From contig JBFRWC010000165.1 in assembly GCA_051439365.1 (NCBI GenBank), forward strand, positions 1 to 8,990: a DNA stretch of 8,990 bases, given 5' to 3'. A model generated the notes under the pieces. That model was given only the letters and a program-made list of their open reading frames with translations. It was not told the DNA's origin and made no database searches. How positions within the stretch are numbered: the first letter of the stretch is position 1; every line of letters starts with the position of its first letter. This document shows positions 1-6,428 of the stretch, piece by piece. Made by a program: the position numbers and the translations under genes. The stretch is from JAAHGY01 sp051439365. Its GTDB lineage: Bacteria > Cyanobacteriota > Cyanobacteriia > CAKZMO01.

Positions 1-11
1 ACCAACACTGC

Positions 12-887
12 CTAATCAATTCCAGCTTGCTCCCGCACCACACGGGCCATATTGGATAAATCCTCATCCCCATATCCCCTGGCAATCAGCCCGGTTTCCA
101 CCTGCTCCACGTAGGCAGCAATGGGCAAGGGCACTCCCAACTCCCGTGCGGCTTCCAACGCAATGTTCAAATCCTTGTGGTGAAAGCGAGTGCGGAAGCC
201 TAAGGGATAATCATTGTTGAGCATATTGCTGGAGCGGTGGGTCAGCCCCCATGATCCAGCTGCGCCCCCACCCACGGCTTGCACTACTTTTTCCATGTCT
301 AAGCCAGCCTTCAATCCCATGGCCATCCCTTCGGCTACGCCCCAGTAGGTGCCTGCGATAATGATCTGGTTGATTGCTTTGGTAATTTGCCCTGCCCCAA
401 TGGGGCCAACATGGGTAATCGTCGTCCCCATGGCTTGCAACACGGGCAGAACCGTCGCTAAGACAGCTTCTTCGCCGCCAACCATAATAGACAGTGTGCC
501 GTTTTTGGCCCCTTCTGAGCCACCAGACACAGGTGCATCTAATAGATGAACGCCCTTTTCGGCGAGTTGGGCCGCAATGTGGCGGGTGGTAGCGGGACTA
601 ATGGTGGACATATCGATGGCGATCGCCCCTTCTTTGGCCCCGTGAATCACCCCATTCTTGCCCAACATCACCGCTTCCACATCGGGTCCATCACTCACAC
701 AGGTAATGATCACCTCAGCCATCGCAGCGGCGGCTTGGGGAGTGGCAGCCCGGACTGCGCCAGCTTCGGCCACGGGACTTTCGCGATCGCGAGTTCGATT
801 ATGCACCGTCACCCCATGCCCTGCTTTGAGCAAATTCAGCGCCATCGGCGCACCCATTGTCCCCATGCCAATAAACGCGACGTTCAT
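12..887 (-). CDS. NAD(P)-dependent 3-hydroxyisobutyrate dehydrogenase family oxidoreductase
   Basis: This is a 291-aa beta-hydroxyacid dehydrogenase of the 3-hydroxyisobutyrate dehydrogenase/glyoxylate-succinic semialdehyde reductase family, which reversibly oxidises a beta-hydroxyacid or reduces a small aldehyde acid in the cytosol. The N-terminal Rossmann motif GMGTMGAPMALNLLKAGH lies at 7-24. NRT at 30-32 sits at the end of the second beta strand, where an Arg usually indicates NADP(H) rather than NAD(H); that preference is inferred. The substrate loop DAPVSGG is at 117-123. The catalytic motif GQITKAIN places Lys170 and Asn173 as the active-site pair, and KDL at 238-240 is also family-typical. 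The length is normal and the protein is intact. The ATG at 885-887 follows a good ribosome-binding sequence, AGGGGAA at 891-897. It lies downstream of the acyl-ACP synthetase on the same strand with a 115-bp gap, so co-transcription is uncertain. The exact substrate cannot be read from sequence. Confidence 0.93.
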   Translation of the reverse strand: MNVAFIGMGTMGAPMALNLLKAGHGVTVHNRTRDRESPVAEAGAVRAATPQAAAAMAEVIITCVSDGPDVEAVMLGKNGVIHGAKEGAIAIDMSTISPATTRHIAAQLAEKGVHLLDAPVSGGSEGAKNGTLSIMVGGEEAVLATVLPVLQAMGTTITHVGPIGAGQITKAINQIIIAGTYWGVAEGMAMGLKAGLDMEKVVQAVGGGAAGSWGLTHRSSNMLNNDYPLGFRTRFHHKDLNIALEAARELGVPLPIAAYVEQVETGLIARGYGDEDLSNMARVVREQAGID

Positions 888-917
888 CGTTTCCCCTACC
901 TTGCTTGTGATATTCCG

Positions 918-956
918 AGTTTACAACCCTTTGGTTTCGCATTTGGGTTGTAAACT
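918..956. repeat. Perfect 12-bp inverted repeat between two minus-strand genes
   Basis: The arms AGTTTACAACCC (918-929) and GGGTTGTAAACT (945-956) are exact reverse complements separated by 15 bases. The element lies 31 bp before the dehydrogenase start and 46 bp after the acyl-ACP synthetase stop. It could form an RNA hairpin that ends or weakens transcription from the upstream gene, but no T-run follows on either strand, so it is not a standard intrinsic terminator. It could equally be a binding site for a dimeric regulator controlling the dehydrogenase. The repeat is directly visible; its role is inferred. Confidence 0.75.
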
Positions 957-1002
957 GTTTGGGTATCCTACCGCAAGACTAGGGGGCTGACGCAAGGATG
1001 TT

Positions 1003-2964
1003 CTATCCCTCAAATAAAGCCGTAATTTGGCCTTGGTACTTTTCCGTGACCACGGGACGCTTGATCTTGAGGGTTTGGGTCATGGTGCCCCGTTCGGCAG
1101 AAAAGGGTTCCTCAATTAACACAAAGGGGCCGATGCGATCGTCAGCGCGGTAGCCGGGACGATCTTTGACTTCCCGATTCAGCTCGGTGCGAAATAGGTC
1201 GTGAATACGGCCATCGTTGAGGGCGATCGCCTCAAAGGTTTCCACTCCAGCAGGTTCCTCTTCCGGGCGCTCCAATTGGCAATCATCTGCAAGCTGCAAC
1301 CGCCATTGCCGACTGGCAGCCCACTGGCTGAGGGCAGTTACATTGGGGACAATCAGTGCCCCTAGCACTTTCTGATCCTGGCCTACGACCATCATCTGGT
1401 CCACGTAAGCACTACGGGCACAGGCATCCTCCAACGGCTGGGGTTCAATATTTTCGCCATTGCTGAGGACGATGGTATCCTTGGCTCGTCCGCTAATTGT
1501 CAAGTCCCCTTCGAGGGTCAGCCAGCCCAAATCACCGCTATTGAACCACCCATCAGGATCGATGGCCTTGGCGGTGGCTTCAGGATTTTGGTAATACCCC
1601 TGCATGACCTGCGGTCCCCGAATTAGAACCAGTCCCTTTTGGCCGGGGGGAAGAGTTTTTCCAGTGTCGAGGTCAACGATGCGAATTTCTGTTTGCGGCA
1701 AGGCGGGGCCGGAGGTGCTGCGGAAGTTGCGTTCGGGTCGCCGCACACTAGTGATGGGCGAGGTTTCAGTGAGACCGTAGCCCTGGAGGATTTCCACACC
1801 GATAATTTCGTAGAACAAGTCCAAGTGTTTGGCAAAGGAACCTCCACCACTGACCAGGTATTTGACTTCGCCTCCGGTGGCTTCACGGATGGTTTTGTAG
1901 ACGAGGCGATCGCCCACCGCATGAATGGGAGCTAACACCAGTGCCAGCAACCGGGCCAGTATCTTATCCAGGCCAGATGGATTGAGGTGATCGGGATTAA
2001 TCCCACTGGCGGTGCGCTTAGCCTTGACATAGCGCTCACTCTGGCTTAGCAAAAACTGCACCAGCTTTTGCTTCTTTTCCGGCTGTTCCCGCAGTTGTTT
2101 TTGCACCCCTTCGTAAATCGATTCCCAAATTCGAGGCACCCCAACCATGTACTGGGGCTTGTGAGCCTTCAAATCCTTTTTGATGTAGCGGATGCTGGTA
2201 TACACTTGGCTACATCCCTGGGCCAACACTGCGTATTCAAAGCTGCGCTCGTAGGAGTGCCAACTGGGGAGCAAACTCAACACCCGTTCCCCAGGTTGGA
2301 AGGTGACGACTCCTGGCACTGAATTAATTTGAAACAACAAATTACCATGGGTGAGCATCACCCCCTTGGGCCGACCACTAGTGCCGGAGGTGTAAATTAG
2401 GGTGGCTAGATCATCAGGAGTCTGCTCAACGGGCTGTAAGGTCTGCTCAGCCGCTCGCGATTGAAAGGCCGTCCAAGTTAGAACGGGGCATCCCTCGTAT
2501 GCAGGGGGTTCTTCATCGGACAGCACAATAATAAATTTGAGATCACGGGACGGCAACGCCTCCTGCAATCGCTTCAACGTGCTAACGTTCTCCACCACCA
2601 AGCCCGTGCTGCTGCTGTTGTCCAGGATGTAGAGCAACTCATCCCGATCGGCGATCGAACTTCGCACCGCATCCACCCCACCAGCAGCCATGATGCCTTG
2701 ATCGGCAATAAACCAGTAGGGGCTATTTTCGGAAAAGAGGGCCACGCGATCGCCCTTTTTCACGCCCAACGCCTGCAAGCCAGCGGCAAAGCGACAAATT
2801 TCGCTGTAGAGTTGGCCATAGGTAAACTTAACCACAGGTTTAACGTGAGGATCGAGGAGGGCTGTAATGCGATCGCCAAATTTCTCGGCAGTAACGGCCC
2901 ACACGTCGGGCAGAGCATTGGCGGAACGATAATCAAGGGTTGAGTGAGCGGTTGTGGATGTCAT
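1003..2964 (-). CDS. aas: Long-chain acyl-ACP/acyl-CoA synthetase (AMP-forming)
   Basis: This is an AMP-forming ligase of about 653 aa that activates fatty acids via an acyl-adenylate. In cyanobacteria the single enzyme of this type (Aas) recycles free fatty acids onto acyl carrier protein, at or near the membrane; I assign that role by family. Numbered from the ATG, the phosphate-binding loop YTSGTSGRPK is at 191-200, GYGLTETSP at 395-403, GWFNSGDLGWL at 472-482 (Asp478 binds the ribose) and ISGRAKD at 490-496 (hinge and Arg). TLKIKR near 631-636 is where the C-terminal catalytic lysine is expected. All core motifs are intact. A TTG at 2974-2976 would add four residues but lacks a ribosome-binding sequence. 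I prefer the ATG at 2962-2964, although its own signal is weak. Transcription probably starts in the repeat-bearing region upstream. ACP versus CoA specificity is not visible from sequence. Confidence 0.92.
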   Translation of the reverse strand: MTSTTAHSTLDYRSANALPDVWAVTAEKFGDRITALLDPHVKPVVKFTYGQLYSEICRFAAGLQALGVKKGDRVALFSENSPYWFIADQGIMAAGGVDAVRSSIADRDELLYILDNSSSTGLVVENVSTLKRLQEALPSRDLKFIIVLSDEEPPAYEGCPVLTWTAFQSRAAEQTLQPVEQTPDDLATLIYTSGTSGRPKGVMLTHGNLLFQINSVPGVVTFQPGERVLSLLPSWHSYERSFEYAVLAQGCSQVYTSIRYIKKDLKAHKPQYMVGVPRIWESIYEGVQKQLREQPEKKQKLVQFLLSQSERYVKAKRTASGINPDHLNPSGLDKILARLLALVLAPIHAVGDRLVYKTIREATGGEVKYLVSGGGSFAKHLDLFYEIIGVEILQGYGLTETSPITSVRRPERNFRSTSGPALPQTEIRIVDLDTGKTLPPGQKGLVLIRGPQVMQGYYQNPEATAKAIDPDGWFNSGDLGWLTLEGDLTISGRAKDTIVLSNGENIEPQPLEDACARSAYVDQMMVVGQDQKVLGALIVPNVTALSQWAASRQWRLQLADDCQLERPEEEPAGVETFEAIALNDGRIHDLFRTELNREVKDRPGYRADDRIGPFVLIEEPFSAERGTMTQTLKIKRPVVTEKYQGQITALFEG

Positions 2965-3010
2965 GGGTAAATCCAATCAGCGGTTGTCAAGATGTGAGAG
3001 AGAGGCAATT

Positions 3011-3078
3011 CAGACCAACAAGTGAACCAGACCAACAAGTGAACCAGACCAACAAGTGAATCAAACCAACAAGCGGAT
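3011..3078. repeat. Four tandem copies of a 17-bp repeat upstream of aas
   Basis: Copies lie at 3011-3027, 3028-3044, 3045-3061 and 3062-3078. The first two are identical (CAGACCAACAAGTGAAC), the third differs only at the last base, and the fourth is more diverged. The array sits 47 bp upstream of the aas ATG. It lies just downstream, in the aas direction, of a TACAAT hexamer, so it could be part of the aas 5' leader. The period of 17 is not a codon multiple and does not match the 7-bp short tandem repeats common in cyanobacteria. The array is seen directly; any regulatory role is inferred. Confidence 0.9.
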
Positions 3079-3084
3079 GTCAGT

Positions 3085-3090
3085 ATTGTA
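3085..3090 (-). promoter_or_regulatory. Candidate -10 hexamer for aas
   Basis: On the minus strand this reads TACAAT, close to the TATAAT consensus. No good -35 box lies 16-18 bp upstream. Some cyanobacterial promoters lack a -35 box and depend on an activator, which would fit, but a chance match is possible. Transcription starting here would place all four 17-bp repeats in the aas leader RNA. Confidence 0.3.
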
Positions 3091-3223
3091 GGCGGGATTG
3101 TTAACTTCGGTGGGTGAGGCAATAGGACTTTAAAATTACCAGGACTTTGAAGCACTTAAAGCTTGAAATCACTGGGCCTTTAAAGCACTTGTTTAGAGCA
3201 CATGGAGTGGTAACACACACCAC

Positions 3224-3257
3224 TGAGCTTATCCCGCCCAACGGTACAATAAGCTCA
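3224..3257. repeat. Perfect 9-bp inverted repeat in the divergent region
   Basis: TGAGCTTAT (3224-3232) pairs exactly with ATAAGCTCA (3249-3257) across a 16-base spacer. The spacer end and right arm contain a plus-strand TACAAT (3245-3250), a possible -10 hexamer, so a protein bound here could control a promoter. A smaller inverted repeat, AGTGGT/ACCACT (3206-3224), abuts it. No regulator consensus is recognised. Confidence 0.6.
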
Positions 3258-3419
3258 TCATACAGACAGATCCGAAAGCGTTCTAGGATTCAATCGGTAT
3301 TCGCAATCGGGAGTTTGAGCCACCCTCAGTTGTGGGATGGTCGCAAGTTGATGCGTAATGATACGGGTTTGGGTACCATACGCTGGTAGATTGTGTTTGT
3401 CGTGTCAGTTTCTCTGATG

Positions 3420-3447
3420 TTGCGATCGCTCAGTATGGCGTTATAAC
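3420..3447 (+). promoter_or_regulatory. Candidate promoter for the DUF3038/DUF4335 operon
   Basis: TTGCGA (3420-3425) and TATAAC (3442-3447) are separated by 16 bp, a reasonable sigma-70-type match. Transcription would then begin at about 3454, on top of the chosen ATG at 3452. That would require a leaderless message, or translation from a later start such as the TTG at 3503. The TTGCGA overlaps a HIP1 palindrome, so the match may be partly coincidental. Confidence 0.3.
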
Positions 3448-3451
3448 AGTT

Positions 3452-4057
3452 ATGCAAGTGTCAAGTCCATCGTCGTCTTCTACCCCAGCTATTCTCAATA
3501 CCTTGCCCGATCCAGCCATTGTCGAAAAATCTTGTCCCCGGCGGGTGCGCTTGCAGATCGATCTTCTGCTCCTCGCAATCGAAGCCATTGATCTCACTGG
3601 TTCTGAGGCATTTTTGCGCACCACCAAGGAATTAGAATTGCAAGACATTATTCAAACCCGTGTGGTGTTGTGGCAACTCCGGAGTACCAATCCCCTGCGG
3701 CGCAGCAGTCAACGCCGTCCCCTCACGCTGCTGGAAGCGAAAGCTCTAGTGATCATTGCCTGCCATCTGTCCAAGCGCTTAACCGTTGTCTTACTTCAGT
3801 TAATCCGTTCCCACCAACAGCACCAAGAGCAAGAGTTACCCCTGAAGCAATTTCCTCGACTGGCCTTCTATCTCAGCCGCTTTCGGACTCACTTTCGTGC
3901 CCGAATGAACCCCAACCGGGCAGGAGTCCTCGCTTACGATACTGATGAAAAGCTAAATCAATTGGCGGTGGATTATCTCCGCAAGCTATTATTTTGTACT
4001 GGCACGGCTGGTCCCCAACGGGTATGGAGTAGCCTATTTGATGGAGAAGTTGCATGA
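3452..4057 (+). CDS. DUF3038 domain-containing protein
   Basis: This 201-aa soluble protein matches, from memory, the DUF3038 family of cyanobacterial proteins of unknown function. Conserved-looking blocks are CPRRVRLQIDLLLLAIEAID at 28-47, RVVLWQLRSTNPLRR at 70-84, LTLLEAKALVIIACHLSKRL at 91-110, HFRARMNPNRAG at 147-158 and LLFCTGTAG at 179-187, with the C-terminal end LFDGEVA at 195-201. It is mostly helical in appearance and rich in basic residues (RR and KR pairs). It has no signal peptide or membrane segment, so it is probably cytosolic. The first 13 residues are a Ser-rich, probably disordered tail. The ATG at 3452 has no ribosome-binding sequence, which is common in cyanobacteria. The stop codon overlaps the next gene's start (ATGA at 4054-4057), which suggests translational coupling and a shared function with the DUF4335 protein. 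Its biochemical role is unknown. Confidence 0.9.
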   Translation: MQVSSPSSSSTPAILNTLPDPAIVEKSCPRRVRLQIDLLLLAIEAIDLTGSEAFLRTTKELELQDIIQTRVVLWQLRSTNPLRRSSQRRPLTLLEAKALVIIACHLSKRLTVVLLQLIRSHQQHQEQELPLKQFPRLAFYLSRFRTHFRARMNPNRAGVLAYDTDEKLNQLAVDYLRKLLFCTGTAGPQRVWSSLFDGEVA

Positions 4058-5271
4058 CCATTCAACGACAATACACGTTGGCTAACTGTAAATTGGTAAT
4101 TGAAGGCTGGGAAGATGCGGCTGATCCGACGGCTCCAGCCACTGTTCGTCCGATGTTGTCGATTATTACCCATGTGGAATGCCATTTCTCTGGGGAGGAA
4201 AAGCCCCTAACTGGGGGGCAGGAACTACTGGCGAATTTGGTGCATACGGTCAGCCGCTATGCTCAGGGAATGTTGAGCGGGATTGAGCATCCCATCCCCG
4301 AATCCACTAAGACGACGGCACGGGTGCAGATGCAAGAGCTAGGGAGCGATCGCCATCGCTTGATCGTCAACCAGGCGGGGACGGACACGGACCCCAGCAA
4401 GTATCAAGTCGATTTGAGTACCACCCAGTTATTTGATCTTGTGGAAGTGGTGGATCAGTTGGTGGCAGATGGCCAAACTTTGCCCCAAATGAGTGTGGAT
4501 TTGACCCCTGTGCCCAAGCGCTTTGTGGCCACCCAGGAGCCTGTCACGGACAAGCTCTTGCCTGCCATGATCGGGATCTCTAGCTTGGCGGTGGCCTCAA
4601 TTGCCATCTTCCTGATTCCACCTCCTGTGGAGCGCCCCGCTGTGGAGTCTCGGCCTCCGATTGAAGAGCAAGTTCCAGACTCTTCAAGCAGTAGCGCTGG
4701 CCCTGGTGGTCCTGAACCGGGCATCGAACCGACCCCAGAGGGACCGAATGACGAAACTGCCAGTGAGTCGGACCCTGCGTCAGCAGAGGGCGAAACCCTA
4801 GAGACGGATGTTAACGAACCCGACACGGATGGGGATCTAGACACAGGTGACGATCCGGAGGTAGATATTCCTGATCTTGCCGATGGAGACCCGGATCGCT
4901 TGGCTAACTTGCCGGACACCGATGAGGTAGACGATCTTCTGAGGGCGGCCCAACCCATCGCTGATCCGGACCAACTGAACGACCTGACCCGATTATTGCG
5001 CAATCGCGTTGCCCAAGCTTGGGAGGGTCCAGAAGCCATCACTCAGGATGTGGTTTATCGGGTCGGGGTCTCGGAAACGGGAGCCTTGATCGGCTTTACG
5101 GCGGTCAATGATCAGGGGTTTGAAGACGCAGTGGATAATCCCCTGAATCAATTAGAAGCCGCTCCTGCCAGTGTTGGCGATGCTGAACGTCCGGTGGGGC
5201 AGTTCCGAGTGGTCTTCCGAACGACTGGCGTGGTGGAAGTGAGTCCGTGGTATGGGCGACTGTCGGAGTAA
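4054..5271 (+). CDS. DUF4335 domain membrane protein with TonB-like C-terminal domain
   Basis: This 405-aa protein belongs, by recognition, to the cyanobacterial DUF4335 family of unknown function. The N-terminal domain (about 1-165) contains MTIQRQYTLANCKLVIEGW at 1-19 and a VSRYAQGMLSGIEHP block at 66-80. A single hydrophobic segment runs from about 168 to 188. Lys and Arg before it and acidic residues after it suggest a cytosolic N-terminus and an exported C-terminus. A Pro/Ser/Asp/Glu-rich, probably disordered linker spans about 190-295. The C-terminal part (about 305-400) has an AQAW motif, a VVYRVGV strand, GALIGF, and a FRVVFRTTGVVEVSPW end that resembles TonB C-terminal domains; I infer this from pattern, without a profile search. 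It overlaps the DUF3038 gene by four bases, which supports joint action. It ends 19 bp before the convergent cyclo-ligase gene, and no terminator is evident in that gap. Confidence 0.88.
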   Translation: MTIQRQYTLANCKLVIEGWEDAADPTAPATVRPMLSIITHVECHFSGEEKPLTGGQELLANLVHTVSRYAQGMLSGIEHPIPESTKTTARVQMQELGSDRHRLIVNQAGTDTDPSKYQVDLSTTQLFDLVEVVDQLVADGQTLPQMSVDLTPVPKRFVATQEPVTDKLLPAMIGISSLAVASIAIFLIPPPVERPAVESRPPIEEQVPDSSSSSAGPGGPEPGIEPTPEGPNDETASESDPASAEGETLETDVNEPDTDGDLDTGDDPEVDIPDLADGDPDRLANLPDTDEVDDLLRAAQPIADPDQLNDLTRLLRNRVAQAWEGPEAITQDVVYRVGVSETGALIGFTAVNDQGFEDAVDNPLNQLEAAPASVGDAERPVGQFRVVFRTTGVVEVSPWYGRLSE

Positions 5272-5290
5272 CTGCTGGAGTGAACGATCC

Positions 5291-5929
5291 CTATTCACAG
5301 TTCCAAATCCCAGATTCTGTGCAAATGGCGGCAAGGGGCTGATCCCAAGGATCGGTCGGCAGACCATCCATGAGCGCGAAGTCAAAGGTAATCCCAATGG
5401 TGGTGAGAGTATTCCAAGGGGACGTGCTGAGGAGGTGATCGTAAAAGCCGCCGCCATAGCCAAGACGGTAGCCGTGGCGATCGCACCCCACTGCGGGCAC
5501 CAAAATCACATCTTGTGGTCTCAAGGTCGTGGGATCAAGCAGGGGCAGATGTTCAGCGGGTTCCAGGATACCGTAAGCACCGGGTTGAAGGGCTTGGGGG
5601 TCTGTCGGGTGCCACTGGTGCCAGATTAGCGCTTTTCCTTGACAGCGAGGGAAGCCCACAATGGGAGGAGCGGCAGATGGTGGGTCGGCGGGTAATGGCT
5701 CGGCAGGCGATCGCGTCGGTTGTGGTTGTAAGATGAGCGATCGCAGTAACGGCATCAGATCTGGCTCTTGCCGAAAGCTAACATAGGCTAAAATCGTCCT
5801 GGCAGCACTAACCTGGGGTGAATGCTGTAAACAGCGGCAAATTGCGTCACTTTTTTGTTGCCATGTTACCGTTGACATGGCTTGGCGTTGAGCCAAGAGG
5901 CACTGACGAAGCTGCTTCTTGTTGGTCAT
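5291..5929 (-). CDS. ygfA: 5-formyltetrahydrofolate cyclo-ligase
   Basis: This 212-aa enzyme (5,10-methenyltetrahydrofolate synthetase) uses ATP to convert 5-formyltetrahydrofolate to 5,10-methenyltetrahydrofolate, returning stored folate to one-carbon metabolism in the cytosol. Seen in sequence: an N-terminal K-Q-x-R-Q-x-L-L-x-x-R helix, SFRQEPD at 51-57 with Glu55 as the usual substrate contact, FPRC at 93-96, and the family signature HGYRLGYGGGFYDHLL at 152-167 that forms the nucleotide-phosphate site. Residues about 66-90 form a Pro/Ala-rich stretch not usual at this position, probably a flexible loop. The ATG at 5927-5929 follows AAGGGAA a few bases upstream. It is convergent with the DUF4335 gene and divergent from the pentapeptide gene with only 41 bp between the chosen starts, so it probably has its own short promoter. 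Confidence 0.93.
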   Translation of the reverse strand: MTNKKQLRQCLLAQRQAMSTVTWQQKSDAICRCLQHSPQVSAARTILAYVSFRQEPDLMPLLRSLILQPQPTRSPAEPLPADPPSAAPPIVGFPRCQGKALIWHQWHPTDPQALQPGAYGILEPAEHLPLLDPTTLRPQDVILVPAVGCDRHGYRLGYGGGFYDHLLSTSPWNTLTTIGITFDFALMDGLPTDPWDQPLAAICTESGIWNCE

Positions 5930-5970
5930 TCTCTGTTCCCTTCAATAGTCTTTACAATTTTGGCAAAACC

Positions 5971-6426
5971 GTGGCAAATTCAGATCACCTCAACCAATTG
6001 CACTCTGGCGTGGAACCCTGGAACCGTTGGCGACAAAGCCATTCTCAGCGCCCGGAACTCCAAGAGGCAGACCTAAGTGGGGCGAAATTGGTTGGCATTG
6101 ATTTGCAAGAGGCCGATTTGCGTCGAGTGATCCTGGTGGATGCCAATTTGAGCTATGCCAACTTGAGCAAGGTGGATTTGACGGATGCCTATTTGGTCGG
6201 GGTAGATTTGAGCCACGCTGATTTGAGTTTTGCCAACCTCCAAGGTGCTATTTTGATTGAGGCCACCCTGGTGGGAACCAGTCTCAAAGGGGCAAACTTA
6301 CGGGAAGCCGATCTAAGTGATGTCAAGGTAGATGGCACCAGTTTTGTCCGAGCTAATTTACTGGGGGCTAACCTAACGGGAGTGGCGCTGGATCGAGTGG
6401 ATCTCAAACGGGCGGTACTAAAGTAG
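5971..6426 (+). CDS. Pentapeptide repeat protein
   Basis: From a GTG at 5971 this encodes 151 aa. Residues 1-30 form a cap with the pattern typical of cyanobacterial pentapeptide proteins (ANSDHLNQLHSGVEPWNRWR). It is followed by 24 uninterrupted five-residue repeats, from QEADL at 31 to KRAVL at 146-150, and a single terminal Lys. Central positions are mostly Leu with one Phe and one Val. Such repeats fold into a right-handed quadrilateral beta helix; 24 repeats give six coils. There is no signal peptide, so it is presumably cytosolic. The frame remains open back to 5818, but the extra 51 codons lie across the start of the opposite-strand cyclo-ligase and lack the family pattern, so I chose the GTG despite no clear ribosome-binding sequence. 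The function is unknown; other members serve as scaffolds or DNA mimics, and neither role is indicated here. Confidence 0.88.
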   Translation: MANSDHLNQLHSGVEPWNRWRQSHSQRPELQEADLSGAKLVGIDLQEADLRRVILVDANLSYANLSKVDLTDAYLVGVDLSHADLSFANLQGAILIEATLVGTSLKGANLREADLSDVKVDGTSFVRANLLGANLTGVALDRVDLKRAVLK

Positions 6427-6428
6427 GG

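Larger units (their letters stand above)
2965..3451. other. Divergent intergenic control region between aas and the DUF3038 gene
   Basis: These 487 bases hold no convincing gene. They separate the minus-strand aas gene from the plus-strand DUF3038/DUF4335 operon, so both promoters should lie here. Visible contents are four 17-bp tandem repeats (3011-3078), a minus-strand TACAAT hexamer (3085-3090) and short repeated words between 3124 and 3190. There are also inverted repeats at 3206-3224 (6 bp arms), 3224-3257 (9 bp arms) and 3374-3388 (5 bp arms), and a candidate plus-strand promoter at 3420-3447. A possible 80-codon reading frame from a TTG at 3147 has no recognisable domain or ribosome-binding sequence and was not called. 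Confidence 0.7.

Noticed and set aside
2961..3155. 64-codon minus-strand frame across the 17-bp repeats.
   Set aside because: It is composed largely of the repeat translation, has no family pattern, and overlaps the aas start region.
3374..3388. TACCA/TGGTA inverted repeat as an NtcA-type site.
   Set aside because: It does not fit GTA-N8-TAC, and the arms are only 5 bp.
3147..3389. Open frame of 80 codons on the plus strand in the long intergenic region.
   Set aside because: It starts at TTG without a ribosome-binding sequence, has no recognisable domain, and overlaps repeats and likely promoters.
4455..5042. 195-codon Ser/Gly-rich frame opposite the DUF4335 gene.
   Set aside because: It is a mirror of the Asp/Pro-rich linker on the other strand. 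Its composition is low-complexity and it has no domain.
5272..5298. GTGAA/TTCAC inverted repeat in the DUF4335/cyclo-ligase convergent gap as a terminator.
   Set aside because: Only 5-bp arms with a 9-base loop and no T-run; too weak to call.
5818..5970. N-terminal extension of the pentapeptide protein by 51 codons.
   Set aside because: It overlaps the opposite-strand cyclo-ligase start and lacks the family's pattern. The typical cap begins at the GTG at 5971.
6189..6407. 72-codon minus-strand frame with a repeating pattern.
   Set aside because: The pattern is the reverse-strand image of the pentapeptide repeats.
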